64,000 nucleotides of DNA from Phyto melanocephala (taxonomy: Eukaryota; Arthropoda; Insecta; Diptera; Rhinophoridae). The stretch covers positions 4,766,001 to 4,830,000 of the forward strand of contig OW799233.1 in the NCBI GenBank assembly GCA_941918925.1. Reading direction: 5' to 3'. A program made the translations under genes and the position numbers. Of this stretch, positions 33,720 to 47,110 are shown one piece after another (position 1 is the first letter of the stretch; every line of letters starts with the position of its first letter). A model generated the notes under the pieces. That model was given only the letters and a program-made list of their open reading frames with translations. It made no database searches and was not told the origin of the DNA.

Positions 33720-36530
33720 GTTAAAAATTTTTTTTTTTTAAATTTTTTATTACAAATTTAACATTTGCTGTGGCTTAATTCAAAAGCTTAAACAATTTTG
33801 TTTGTGTATTTATTCACTTCTAATTACTAGACTTAATTTATTTTGTTTATTTTTGATAATCCTAAAAATTTAATAGTAATAGTGCAGGTCATATTAGACA
33901 TATTTAGTCACGATGTTCATTCAAACATTATTTTTTCTTTAGAAAAAGCTCTTGTAGGATTCTAACCAAGAGCATCCACAAAAGTAGATCAGCATTTAAT
34001 AAATTACTCCTATAAAGGACTTACATTTTAAATGAATATTAAATGCAAACCTATTTAATTATGTCTTTAATTTCAAGCCATTAAACTGGCGCGCCAAAAG
34101 ATGCTATTTAAACAAAATTTCATAAGATTTTAATTTATATGCCCATAAAATTAAAGACTTTAGCAACCAAAGCAAACTTACAGATAAACATTTAACGCTT
34201 TGGCCAGTTGTTCGAGACACAGATAAAATAAGAATCATTATTTTATTATTTCTAACATTTTTTAAGCGCACTTAGAGAAAAAAGCCTGAGAAAGACGAAG
34301 TAAGAAAAATACTTGAGTGTGGAAACGTATGCCTGAGACAACAAACTTTCACCACTATAATTTCTGTACCATTTCTTATGCTTTAATTTGTAGCATAAGT
34401 TATTGTTTTTGTAGTTGTTGGTTATAAATAATAAACAATGCTGTCCGCCTCTTTTAATGTTTTCAACTATAAAAACGGAAATGAAAACTGTTTTTTGTTT
34501 TGTTTGTTATTATTATAGTTGTTGTTGTTGTTGTAGGTTTATTGTACGATTGAATTGGAAACAGTTTCAGATAGACGCTATAAGTTAGCATTGGCGAAGT
34601 AGTAAAGTTAAAGTGGAGCAAAAAAAACACAAAAGAAATAATACAAGCAAAATAAAGAACAAAAAAAACACTTGAAAACTATGGCAAAGAGTTTAAAAAA
34701 ATAATTTTGCGATAATGGACCATAGCAAAATTCTTACCGACAAGTAGAGCCTAACCAAATAAACCGACTGCAAATAAACAAAAAGAGACAAACTCACAGC
34801 CAGACACACAATTCTGCTACAACACTACAATGGTAGTACTCAACATCCCACTTGGCCATATCTTTAAGGCATTCTCTAGTTAATGGGTACAATACAATGT
34901 TGTTAAATCGTAGAAGGTATATTGTTGCCAGCTCAACCATATTCTTGACAAATGGCCACCAGTTCACACAAGACTATATCAGCGACTATGTCATCACATT
35001 CATATTTATCATTATACATATCAATAATATAATATTCAACAATTCTGTTGTCTGTGGCCAACTAAACAACATTGCGTATTTTGTTTTGCCGTTTTAAAGC
35101 TACGTTTCTTTGATGGTTCTTTTTTGTATACACACGAACAGCTTGAAGACTTGTCTTCGAAATCTCTGTCATAGACAACATTACACAATAATGTGACTAA
35201 GCTTGTCATCAATGGAATTTGATACACGATCAGCATTGATTTTCATTATATTATCATTAACGAAAAGTTCTGTGTAATTTTTCATGCAGGCATAATGAAT
35301 TATAATAAATAAATCGATAAAGGACAACGACATCTATGAACGGTTTGCCAACTGGGCTACAGCAAACAACTAACACAGTTTCTACTTCAAAATACAAACA
35401 CAGTTTGTTTAAATATAGGTTTTCAGAGTTTAACTGCAAAAATGCTGTCTGCGTTTGTGTTTGTAAGAATTTCATGTTTATGGTTTCAATGGTACTTGCT
35501 ACAACTAAAAACTACCACCACTCTTTTTAACTTTTACATCCTTTGACTCTGAAAAATTTTCCTATGGACGTGTGTGTGTGCCAGTACATTCGTTTAAACA
35601 ATATTATATGATTCTCCTTCTCTTTGCCATTTATATTTGTTTGTTACTTGTTACAAATGATTTTCATTTTGATACTTTTTTTTTCAATTTCGTTACAATT
35701 CTTTAGCAAATACTTTAACAACATTTCTGTATTTATGTGCATTATGTTTCAACAACATAAATAAACAACCAACAACTGTAATAGCAACAAAATCAAGAGC
35801 ATATGCACACCAAAAATGCCAGCAACAAAAAAATAATAATAAAAGAGTTTTTGATTTCAATGGCCTAAAAGATGTCTTCTTCGAGTATCGCACATGAAAT
35901 GGAAAAATAAGTGGAATAACACAGAGAAGAGCTCCTATGTATATGTTTATAGGGTAAGATGAGAAATACTCAAAGTTTTAAATAATTTTGAGCACAAAAT
36001 TAAATTTAGTTGATTATGGTCGACTTAACTTTAGCCTTTGTTCTATCTCACCAAAAAAAATATTGAATTTTGTAAGCAGGGAATAATTGGTGTGATGTTA
36101 AAAAAAATCACTTATTTAAAGAGCAGGTTTCATCGTATAATAATATTCAAATTTTAATCCTTTTTATAAATTGTAATTATTTTTATTTTTTTAAGGAAAC
36201 TTGGACAATTTTTAAACTAAAATAAATTTAATTAGAATTCATTCAAAATATTTAACCTATTGCCACAAAAGCTTTCTCGATGAACAAATATTATTGCGAT
36301 TTATAAAGCTTTTGCTACAGACAGGCCTTAGAGAAGCTAAACACTTGTCTAATAGGAAGTATTTTTAGGTGAAAAAGATAATCTTTACAGGTCTTCAAAG
36401 ATTTCGCAGAAAAATTTTTCTAATGCTAATAGCACTCTCAAAATTTTCTTTCTGTTTTAGCAAATACGGAATAAAAAAAATTACAATTTATTTAATACTT
36501 AAGTATTGATCAACTCTAACTTATTTACAT
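33720..36530. other. Gene-free stretch, possibly transcribed upstream sequence
   Basis: Contains a (GTT)n run at 34519-34534, CA-rich sequence from 34600 to 34830 resembling fly 5' leaders, and several 60-80 codon frames (34852-35097, 35336-35530) with no recognisable domains. A TGGCGCGCCA palindrome is at 34087-34096. No splice-supported gene could be built. Confidence 0.4.
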
Positions 36531-36990
36531 ACTAGAAAATCCCGGCGCGCGTTGCTACGCCCCTTAATGAATAAAAATGCATTCTGAATTTAAATTGAAT
36601 ATAAAGTGCAAAAAAACTAAAAATTATAACTGTTTTGAATGAGCGCGTCACTGCCCACTTTTCTAATCACGAAACTGTATACTCATGACAACTCAGTATG
36701 TGTGCAAAGTTTCAGAAATATCGGTAAAATTCAAGTAGCTGAAAATTATAACTTTTTTTATGGGCGTGGCACTGCCCACTTTTCTAATAACGAAATTGTA
36801 AAATTATAACAGCTTAATATGTGTGCAAAGTTTCAGAAAAATCGGTCAAGTGCAAGTAGCTAAAAATTATAACTAATTTTTATGGGCGTGGCCGCGCCCA
36901 CTTTTTTCCACCCATAAACACTCCCTGGAATGTGTACAACAACTTGCCAAAGTTTGAGCCCGATCGGTTTTACAGTTTCGGAGTCTATAA

Positions 36991-37021
<31 letters not shown>

Positions 37022-37416
37022 TTTCACTTTTATATATATAGATATAGGCGCGCGTTGCTACGCCCTTAATGAATGCATTCCAAACTTTAATTGAATATCA
37101 AGTGCAAAAAGCTAAGAATTATATTTTTTTTCATGGGCGTGGCACTGCCTACTTTTCTAATCACGAAACTGTATAGTCATGACAGCTCAATATATGTGCA
37201 AAGTTTCAGAAGAATTGGTGAATTTCAAGTAGCTGAAAATTTTAACTTTTTATGGGCGTGGCCCGCCCACTTTTCGGCACTTATAAACACTACCTGAAAT
37301 ATGTACAACAACTTGCCAAAGTTTGAGTCCGATCGGTTTTACAGTTTCGGAGTGTAGCTATACACACACACACTCACACACAGACAGACAGTGTTTCACC
37401 TTTATATGTATAGATG
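36531..37416 (+). repeat. Two tandem copies of a GC-rich-headed dispersed repeat
   Basis: Copy 1 (36531-37046) begins GGCGCGCGTTGCTACGCCC and copy 2 (37047-37416) begins the same way. Each contains ATGGGCGTGGC, GTGCAAAGTTTCAGAA and CAACTTGCCAAAGTTTGAG, then GATCGGTTTTACAGTTTCGG, a CA microsatellite, and ends GTTTCAC followed by TTTTATAT and TATAGAT. Copy 1 has an extra internal duplication of the GGGCGTGGCACTGCCC block. Non-coding; reminiscent of arthropod SINE- or RTE-tail-like repeats ending in a short AT tail, but I cannot assign the class. Confidence 0.7.
36994..37018 (+). repeat. (CA)n microsatellite
   Basis: About 12 CA units inside the first copy of the 36.5 kb repeat; the second copy has a shorter, interrupted CA run. 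Confidence 0.9.
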
Positions 37417-38339
37417 ATCCAATCGTACTTGTCAAAAACACATACAAACCTGAAACCACTCGTTATAGAGTGTCATGCATAGTTATGTAGGCCATGTACG
37501 GTCTTGACTCAAAAGCATGTAAAAATATTTTATACCAGAATTAACTAGTTCTTTCTACATCTACTTGTTACATATGTAGGGTTTAACAATTTACTGAATT
37601 TTCATTTAAAATATTTGAAATTACTCACAGAAATCTTTTTAATTCAAATAGCAGTAAAGAGTATTTGATGCAAAGTTTAAAAATATAAAAAAAAAATTAA
37701 CAATTTTTTGAAAGAGATTTTTCCTACTTCAGTTTTAAATATTCATAATCAAATGTTTGTATTTTGTACGGCCGTTACTTTATGGAACAGAAAAAAGAAA
37801 CTATGAAATTTGTGAAATTATATTTGCTTCAATACTTTACTTGATACACCTGATACCAATCCAATATTGGTTAAGTTTAATCAAAGTATTGCGGTTGAAA
37901 AAATATTCACACATTTGCAGCCACTAGCAAAGGAGTTTGGTAACAGTAGTATCTTCAATACATCAACTAGTATAATTGGACGATGTCGATTATAAGTTAA
38001 ACTTTTTTTTTTTGTTAAGCTTAAGTGTTGAAAAATTGAATAAATACACAGCTGTACTTGATTTTGTTAGAATTGAAGAAAATAAATTTTAGAGAAGATA
38101 ACAAATACTTGTATTACAAGCATCTATTTAATAACCTTAAGCCCTGCACAATTTCTAAAGGGTGTCTAAGTAAGAAATTTTTTAATTTAATGTTATATTT
38201 TTGTGCAGTGTCCGCTTTGATATTTTAAAACTGAGACATTAGTTTTTCCGGTTTTTACAAATAAAACTTTTAACGAAAGAACAATTGTAAAATATTTTAA
38301 AAATTTTTAAAGTTATGCTAAGACCAAACCCAAAAAGCT
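37417..38339. other. Spacer, no gene seen
   Basis: AT-rich; no recognisable content. Confidence 0.45.
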
Positions 38340-38740
38340 AAGAATTTTCTGCCGGGAAAGTGCACCTTATGTTTCAACCATTCAAAGAGCGATCTAAGAA
38401 ATTAAAGAAACTGGGTCGGCCTCTTAAAAACATTGCTGTTGTAAGCAAGTGTCGCCGAAAACTTGCAAACATCAATTTCGGCTTAATTCTTAAAAGTTTC
38501 AAGTTTCAAGCCGATACAGCCAAAACGTGTCACTTTTTGGTGCGGATTTTGGTCCAGAGGCATCATTGGGCCATTTCTCTTCGAAAATGAGCAAGGAGTG
38601 GCCGCAGTCAATGGCGATCGTTATCGGGTCATTTTGAACTAATTTTTGTTCACAAAAATTGAAGAGGAGGATATAGGCAACATTTGGTTTCAACAGGACG
38701 GCGCTACGTGCCACACAGCCGAAGCTACACTTTTTATAGC
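38340..38740 (+). pseudogene. Tc1/mariner-type transposase relic
   Basis: Fragments in order on the plus strand: VSTIQRAI followed by ETGS (N-terminal DNA-binding region), then WCGFWSRGIIGPFLFENEQG, AVNGDRYRVILN, and KIEEEDIGNIWFQQDGATCH, ending TAEAT. These match the central catalytic region of insect mariner-like transposases, with the second catalytic Asp in FQQDGA. Stops and frameshifts interrupt the reading, the region between the DNA-binding and catalytic parts is deleted, and the C-terminus is missing. No inverted repeats were found. Open frames of 70-76 codons on both strands are shadows of this relic. Confidence 0.72.
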
Positions 38741-41290
38741 AATTTCAAAAATAAAAAAGTTATTTGGCGGACCCTTTATAAACATATTAAAATTTTAGTA
38801 AGAAGTAACCAAAATCAAAAAACGTACACATCTATACATCAGGAAAAACAATAACCAATTTTGGTTAAAAGTAGCCAAAACGACAACGCTGATTACAAGC
38901 TTTAATTTTCGATAACAAAAAATCAAATAAATATCATATAGAGTTTTTTTACGGATGTAAAGGGAATTCGATCATTTTTTTGCTTAAAATTGCACTTATG
39001 TTTGTTTTGACAACAAGTTAAGCTTTTAAGAGAAAATATGAGCTTCTGATTTAATTTTACTCATTGTCCAATTGTACATGAATCCTTTATACAGTGAAAA
39101 TAATAAATAAAACAAAGCATGAAACAGAAAGAGAGAGAGAGAGAGAGAGAGGGCACGAAATGAAGTTCAGTAAAGCTTCTCTCAGACGACATGTACCTTT
39201 ATTGTATATGACATGTTAATGTTCGATTTCGAAATTGTCATTTTACCGGGGGTTTATAGTTTTGCGATTTTTATAAATAAAGATCGTGAAATGTATTCAG
39301 CAAATTGTATTACATTATAATAGACAAAAATTGCTTAAACTTTAAAAAATACCAACTTCATTAACAAGCAAATTTAAAACCACTCAATGTTAATTTATTT
39401 TGTTTTTCCTTTGTTTGTTTTCCCTTATGTTCTGTCGCCTAACGGAGTTCTATTTTTTTAAAAAACCGTTTTCATTAGATGCTTTTTTGTCATATGACTT
39501 TTACATATGTATTTTACACTAGCAATATTTCAAGGAGTTCTCACGACATGTATCAAATTTGCAGTGCAAAATTTGACAAATCATACATATCGATTGCTTA
39601 ATATAAATAAAGAAGGCGTCTCTCGATTGTTTACTACTTTCCAGGAGAACGAAAAAACTGAATAAAATTTGAAATAACAAAATGAGTAAGAGCTACTTTA
39701 TGTGGCTATTAATCCGTTTTTTTTTTCAACCATAGCTCACTAGTTTTTTTTCAAGGAGTAATGTGTTTATACGTGGACTACCAGGAAACAAAAAAAAAAT
39801 TGCAATTTCATTAAAAATCGAGATACGTCGTTTTTATATTAAGCCATCGATATGTAATATACATGCTGTCTGAAAGCACAATTAAAAAACATGTTTAAAT
39901 AATCAGCAACAAACATGTACTCACACATGGATATGTTTTTAAAAAACAATGGAATTCTGTAAGTATGTTCTTTGTTTGCACTTAAGATTTACGTATATAA
40001 ACACACATACATACATACATACAAGCAATAAAACATCGTACAATGTACTACATACTTACACATCTGAAGTAAAAATGCATTAAACACTTTTTATGTTTTA
40101 TTTCGTGGACGTTGTATTTTTTATTTAATACTTCTGTTACCATTGTTTGTTACTTCTGCTTTTTTTCGTTTTGTTTTCTTTTTGCATGTGTAGTCTTATT
40201 GTGTTTTTTTTGTTCTATATGATAATAAATGCATAGAATAAATACATGCATTTGCAGAACTTAAAATGTGCGTGAATTGTAAAGAAATGCAACAACAATT
40301 GTTTGTATAAAATATTGTAATATACCGTTTTATGTTTTAACCTAAATTTATTTAAACCATAAATTTATAAAAAAAAACTAAGTAAAAATGATTTTTTTTT
40401 TAAACAATACTTCACGTATTTATTATTGATATTAAAAGTGTACATCAATATTTCAGTGACAGTAAGAAAAAACTGCTTATGTCTGTTTTAATTTTTTATT
40501 TTTTTTTTGTTTTAAGGCACTAAGTTTTTAAGTTAATTTTTAAAAAATTTATTCCCTTCAAAATAAAAAATTCGGCTCTATGCAAATTGTAAAACATATT
40601 TATAAGTTTACTAGTTAAGTTATAAGTTAAAAAAGTCATTATAACAATGATATTGTTCTTTAAAAATATGCAGGCAATTGGTTTTTACGCTAAAACTTCC
40701 TGTAAAGTTGTCTTAGGGTAGTTATGAATTTCGGACTTCCAACGATGTGATTATCTCAATTTTCGACTTAAGCAGTTTTCTTTTCGAAACAGATTTAGCT
40801 GTAGAAAATAGAAAATTTATAGGTCGGTGGTAAGATATTGGTGCCAAAGAATTAATATATATTTTTTTCAAAGAAAATAGTTTTAAATTTTTTTTTGCAA
40901 GACCTACGAAACTTATGAAATCGATTTTTTATTAAATTTAAAACAACTAGAAAAACTGCGCCCAAAATCCTAAAATAAACGGAAACAAAATAATTTTTAG
41001 TGTTAAAAAAATATTTTGTTTTTTAATTTTTATATCTACAGGATTTTTATTATTTTTAATTTTTGTTTTTCAAATATTTATGACCGAATCATTTTATACA
41101 TACTACCATACAACGAACCAAAGTGGTAGAATTTTACTTTTCCATTGGGCATTTAATTTGGCCCATCAAAGTGTTCTATTTGTGTAATGCATGTAAGAGT
41201 TATGTGCAGCTATTTAGTAGAATTTCCACTTTGGGTGACTATTGCTCGTATGGGCAATTTCCAATACACTCCAAGGTAAAAGTAGAAGGG
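38741..41290. other. Gene-free AT-rich stretch with GA and CATA microsatellites
   Basis: (GA)10 at 39131-39150 and (CATA)n at 40006-40022. No ORF of interest. Confidence 0.5.
39131..39150 (+). repeat. (GA)n microsatellite
   Basis: Ten GA units within a purine-rich patch. Confidence 0.9.
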
Positions 41291-41394
41291 TCCTAATACT
41301 GGGTGTTTCTTTAGAGGCATAGCACTTTTCTTAAAAATAAAATACAACAAGTTTAACAAAGTAACCAAATGTTGGCTTTATAAGCTTACAATCT

Positions 41395-41830
41395 TTATGG
41401 AACTTAATATTTTAAAATAATTTCTGACATATGGCCTCTGCGACTACGTCATCCTGTCTTACGAATATTGCACCATTTTTTATGGCATATCTGGTCTTAA
41501 TTTTTTTAATTGGCTTCTAAATGGTAAATTGTGGTTGATTACTTAGAATGGGTTGAAGATTTGACATGCCACCACAAAGAGTGATACAAATTAATCAAAT
41601 CACATGAAGTTGGTGGCCGATTAATAGGTCAACCAAATGCTTTGCTCAATAAAGTTATGGTTTCACGAGCTATATAGCTAGTATGCAAAGCTGGTATGCT
41701 CTTCTGTTGGAACATCTTTTTTCCAAATGATTTGCGATAACATGAGCAAGAAAAACATTCGGAATCAATTGCCAGTAGCGTTTGTCATTCACGGTTATGG
41801 CTTTGGAATATAGACAGATTCAAAAAGAGT
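41395..41830 (-). pseudogene. Tc1/mariner-type transposase relic, heavily decayed
   Basis: On the minus strand, across frames: ITVNDKRYWQLIPNVF, a region corresponding to HTSYIAREIT, then INRPPTSCDLI (compare NWPPRSCDLTPLD, the third catalytic acidic region), SLWWHVKS (compare FLWGYVKS) and a PTTIYHLEANLK segment. Many stops. It resembles the 45 kb element in the order of motifs but is more decayed. Limits are approximate. Confidence 0.55.
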
Positions 41831-44800
41831 ATCTGCAGCGGCGATGGTTTTTTTTTTTGTACGCACGGTACGTGTTAATTTGGATGAATATTATTTAAAA
41901 CGATTATGCGAACCATAAACTTGACAAAGTGCTATATAAGTTTGACGATTAGTAAACTCTGTTATCGTGTCAGTCTTAAATATAAGATGTATTTATACTA
42001 AAACACTCGTAGTGTTTTGTCCATCTGTAAAAATTTCTAAAGCGAATCGTTAGACAATATCTTTTAAGAAGTTCTAATGTTGTTAATTGGTGTAAATTAC
42101 TTTTTCCTCCTTACGGCATACGGTGTCTTAATTTTAATTTAAACGAATAATTTTCTTATCGCTATTTAAAATGTTTTCTCTAAACTACATCATAAAAAGA
42201 AAAGGACAAATGGAATATGTAGGAAAAATACAATACGATTTAAAAGTATATATCGTAGCTTAATTTGTTGTTTTCTTTTGTTATTTGCTTCAAGAGAAGT
42301 AAATGTATTTTACGTGACAAATTATATGAACGACACTTGGCGCATATTTATGAAAATCTCTTTTAAATAAAATGTTATTGTCGCTGTTCACTTGTTCTCT
42401 ACTTTTTTTTCGCTTTTACTTTTCTTGCTAAAACAACTTGTATGCCTGCTATTAAAATGCCTTTTGTGTTGTTTGGTGTGATTTTTTTTTTATTATTAAT
42501 ACGGAAGTAGTTTTGTATGTGTGTGAGTGAGCAAGCATATGACTAAAACGGATATGATTTTCCTCCTGGCTTTTATTCATAAAAATTATTAAAGGTTTAT
42601 GAAGGGTGTATAAAACAGATTTTCTATGGAAATTTAATTTATAAACCCCTTTTAAGGAAGTGCTAAGAAAATTTTTAATTACAATTAAGAAAATTGAAAT
42701 AAGTTTTCCCCACTATCATAGAGTAGGTTAGCCAAACCCGTAAAGTTTAATTAATAAGACACTTAAAAATCTTGGTAACAGCTGCAGAAGGTATAAATGC
42801 TTAAACTATTTCTGGAAAACTGTGTGATAATTGTATTGTTATTTATAAACCTGCGGTTTTGCGTTCTTATTTACGAACTGTCTTTCTCATTTTGTTCATA
42901 CAATCCTGCGGCAGTCTAATTGCAAAACACTAAAAAGGGAGTTGAGGAAAAAACTCTTCCTTATATATAATGACTTGGTTGTCATCTATGGATTTTGGCA
43001 TCGGCTGCCTATAATTTGTCTTTATGTCTTCTAGTCTGCAGGTTAGTTACTCAGCACTCAAATTTTGCTACATAATTTGCCAAACCTATGTGATATTGAG
43101 TTTGTTTTCATTAATGCTTACCTTCTCTAAGTGTTTTTCGTTCATCCTCTTATTCTAATTTCTTACGAATTTATACTTTACTCATTTACATACTGCTTCT
43201 TCTTACATACTTCTTCTTGCTTACAAAAGCTATGCTTAATCCAAGTGAATTGTTTTTTTTTCTGTACTTACATCTTCAAGTTCTTCAAGAAGGCTTAGGA
43301 ATTCCATGAATGTAGAACTAAATCTCAGTTTCTTTGTCTTAATTGTGTGAATTTTAAGAGTCCACTTATAGCATTGGCTTGTTATGTGACTTAGCTTTAT
43401 TGCATTGCATATAGTTGATGTTAGAAATCACATTTATCATCAAACGATTTCAATCGTTGATTTCGTTTTAAAGGCTTTTACATCATGTCTCTCAGTTTTT
43501 CTAAAAAAAAAAGGTACATCTACAGAACAGTATCCACCACAAATAGGAATAATAGTGGCGAAAAAAGCATCCTTCTCTAACTAAGAAGATGGTATTAAAG
43601 TATTCAGACATTTTTCCTTCCTGCTTTATCATGCAAACAAAATTACTATAGATGATGCTGCTTATTCCTGGCGTAATTATCCGTCTATTTGATAGACGAT
43701 TTGCAGTAAAAAACTTTCTATAACGATGCATAAAATGGTATCGCCATTTATTAAAAATCTCTTTAACTAGTCTTTTGAAAATAATTCAGTATTCCAAATC
43801 TAGATAAAAATAAGGTGACGCATAACTCCATTATTGCCCGGTCAAATTCAAGAACTTCAGCTGTGTTAATAATTTTGTAATCATATAACTGCGTCTATAA
43901 TTACTTGTCTCGTTGGAGTTTCAGCCAATACAAGCAAGCTAGGCGCGTTACTCACATTTATTACAAAAATATCCGCAAAAGAAATATTCTCTCCGTATCC
44001 TTATTCAGTCTTCTATTTTATAAAATTATACGTGCTTTAATCTAAACTTAAATCTTTGCAGAAAAAAAAATAAAAATTAAAAAATATAAAATAATTTACA
44101 AAACCTAACATCCTGTTAAATATTTTCTTTAGCTTTTAAACAAAATATTTTTAGAAAAACATTTAGCCAACGCAAAAAGTTAAAGTTGCAAAAGAATTTT
44201 GTGCAAACATGAATGTGTTTGGGAAAATACCAAATTTTCTTCTTTTATTTGACTTTCTCCTGTTTAACTTGTATACCAGTAATTATTAATTTGAAAACAT
44301 TTTTACCCAATAAACAAAATAATAAATTTCATGCTGTATTAACTGTTTGTTGGCAATTATTTATTAATAATTTTTAGTGTGATTATCCATATAAATCGGC
44401 ATTTTAACTCATGGACATAATCAATGATTAACAAAAAATAAGTTTCTTCTTTTGCTTAGTTTAGATGAGTTCAAAAAGGCAGTTGTAGTATTTTCATTAT
44501 TTGTCATTGAACAAATATTTATTTTAGTTTTGCTCATATACAAAAATAAAAAATTTAAATTGTATGTCATTGATTGAAAGGCTTGCAATATTTGTTTTCA
44601 CACACTTGGCGAAATATATCGAAAAAAATTATTTTGATTTCATTTACTACAGAGCATTCTTTTCTTAAATCTTATTCCATATCCAAAGCGATTAGTATTT
44701 CATATTTTAGTCATAATTTGTTTTATTATTACTTATTTTTATTTTTTTTTTAAGCCTTAAGATTTTTTGTTTTTATTTCAACAATAACTTCAAGGTTAGA

Positions 44801-45161
44801 AAACTTATAGCTCTTTCACTTACTTTAAGCTGTTTTAATGTGGAACTTGTTCAAATATTCAAATACATAAAATCAAAAAGCAATTAGCAAAATTTTGTTT
44901 AATTTGAAGGAAGTCACTGCTTAATGCCCTTTATGGTTGGTAGTCTTTGTTTTGTAGTAATTCAAAAAACGGCGTCGTTATCGAAGCGATCAATGAATTT
45001 TTTGTGCAAATAAGAGTGATAGTTTTTGCTGTGCCGAATGTAATAATACCGTTCTCCATCATGTACATAGGTATAATGGCCTAATCGTAGCGAAGCCTCG
45101 ATACCAGATTTACTATTATTTTGCTTTATTATTTTCGACGGCAGCTTAGATTTTACGCTTT
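41831..45161. other. Gene-free AT-rich stretch
   Basis: No recognisable exon; short unassigned frames at 43501-43731 and 44962-45210 (the latter runs into the mariner element). Confidence 0.45.
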
Positions 45162-45163
45162 TA

Positions 45164-46085
45164 AAGGGTGATTTTCTAAGAGATATAGGAAAGTTTAAAA
45201 AAAAACACATAAAATTCAGAAAAATGCATGAAATCTTTATTTGAATCGATAATATGGTCCATATAATTTAATGTTTGAAGATTATTTCATGCAAATGTTG
45301 ACCGTGACTGCGCCTCAAATGGTCCATCCGCTTAGTCCAATTTTGGCATACTGTTTCCATGCCGGTATCTCATGAATAAATGCTTCAATGTTGTCTTCCA
45401 ATGCGTTAATTGAAGCGGGCATGTGTGTATATACATAAGCTTTAACATAGCCCCACAAAAAATAGTCTTAAAGCGTTGAATCGCACGATCTAGGCGGCCA
45501 ATTGACACGTCCCGAACGTGAAATAAAATGTTTGCCGAACTCGCCTCTCAATAAGTCCATTGTTAAGCGTGCTTTGTGGCATGTGATACAGTCTTGTTTA
45601 AACCACATGTCATTCAAAACAAGCTCTTGCATTTTGGGCAAAAAAAGTTGGATATCATCTCACGGTAGCGCTCACCATTCACAGTTACGTTACGATTCGC
45701 ATTATTTTTGGAGAAGTACGGTCCAATGATGCCACCAACCCATAAACCGCACCAAACTGTGACTTTTTCTGGATGCATTGGTAGCTCTTGCAATGCTTCT
45801 GGCTGATCTTCACTCCAAAATCGACAATTCTGCTTATTAACGTACCCATTGAGCCAAAAATGAGCTTCGTCGCTGAACACAAGAAGCGCGCAATAAACTT
45901 TCTTAACAGAGCACGCATTTTAATAATATAATTCAATAATTTGCAAACGTTGTTCGCTAGTAAGACGATTCATGATTAAATTATAGACCAAACTGAAGAT
46001 GTTTGACAGTAAAACAAAACACGTAACGTGCGTCAGCTGTTTAAACCAGTGTTGCCAAAAAGATAAAAGCTAAAAAATCACCCTT
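45164..46085 (-). mobile_element. Non-autonomous Tc1/mariner element with both inverted repeats and TA target sites
   Basis: The ends are AAGGGTGATTTTCTAAG and, reversed, AAGGGTGATTTTTTAGC; TA lies directly outside both (45162-45163 and 46086-46087). The 922 bp element encodes a deleted and frameshifted transposase on the minus strand. TA duplication with an internal transposase of the FSDEAHFWLNG type places it in the Tc1/mariner superfamily. Confidence 0.85.
45300..45973 (-). pseudogene. Tc1/mariner transposase, internally deleted
   Basis: The minus strand starts MNRLTSEQRLQIIELYY at 45973, then a stop and SVKKVYCALL. It jumps directly to FSDEAHFWLNGYVNKQN, so the part between the helix-turn-helix region and the first catalytic Asp is deleted. 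The frame 45880-45614 continues EKVTVWCGLWVGGIIGPYF and VTVNGERYREMISNFF. After a stop come pieces of the second catalytic block (MTCGLNKTVSHATKHA) and, in shifted frames, RLDRAIQRF, TIFCGAMLK and LTHWKTTLKHLF, equivalent to the family's C-terminus. Several stops and frameshifts: non-functional. Confidence 0.82.
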
Positions 46086-46087
46086 TA

Positions 46088-46260
46088 ATAGTTAACTGTA
46101 TTCTTACCGTCAAATCCTTTGCTTTGATACCCATATTTATAGGGTTAAGAATAACGAATATCCGCCATTTTTGTTTTACTTTGTTATAAAAGACTGTTTG
46201 TACTAGTCAATTCCTTTCATTTGGGGGGTTGAAGAGAACATTTTAATGTGGACATTATCT
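46088..46260 (-). repeat. Family B subrepeat fragment
   Basis: AATCCTTTGCTTTGATACCC and CCTTTCATTTGGGGGGTTG resemble the reversed family B subrepeats. Weak. Confidence 0.35.
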
Positions 46261-46879
46261 TGAATTTTTACTTTTACATTGTTTGCTGAATTCCACTGGC
46301 AAAGCCAGTTGAATGGCATACATTTTTAAATGCTAGTTTTAATACATTTATAAAATTATTTTAAGCTATTTTCTAGTGGCGGCGCGGCCATCAATTATTT
46401 TAAATCTCTTTTAAAGTGTATTATGGTCTGCTGGTCCAAATGTTGCTTGGTTGTCTAAAAGTCGAAAAAATAGATTTTCGTTGGAAAATTCCATTTAAAA
46501 CAACAAAGCACTTTGATATTAGTGCTGATATCTCACAAAGTTTCTAGTCGATTTCTTAGTTATTCTCAGAAATAATTTTCGAATGTCTTTAGGAAATTAG
46601 GATTCTTTGCAACTTGATATATATAAAAAAAAAATACAAATTTTTTGAAATAATTTTTACTTCCAACTTTACCGCTGACTGACCAATTTGTGCTAAATTT
46701 TACACAAATAGCTCTATAATCATATTCTATCTATAGACACTAACAAAGTGCCTTTAAAACTATCCTAGGGCTGGGATTAATTTTTGTGGTAAAAATATGA
46801 GAAAAACCCGAGACTAACATGTTTATTTTTTTATATCTGATGGGGCAATTGTGCCGGATATCCATAACAATTCAGTGCC

Positions 46880-47110
46880 AAATATTTCCAAAAGACTGAA
46901 ATCATATACAGAACTTTGCAACATAAGGGGTCAACTAAAAGTTGATTTCAACAAATACACGGACAGATGGACATGACTTAATACACCCCCTTTATTATAA
47001 TTTTTTATTAAATGTATTCTTTATAAAGCCAAAAATATATATTTTGTATTAATTACAAACGAATTGACAAAACTGTTTATACCCCTTGGCACCATATTGA
47101 AGAGGTATGA
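46880..47110 (-). repeat. Family B head fragment, inverted and diverged
   Basis: ACTAAAAGTTGATTTCAAC, ACACGGACAGATGGACATG and ACAAACGAATTGACAAAACT are in the same order as the reversed head of the 57.5 kb copy. Confidence 0.45.

Noticed and set aside
38360..38590. 76-codon frame on the plus strand
   Set aside because: Wrong frame of the decayed mariner transposase; the homologous residues are in the other frames.
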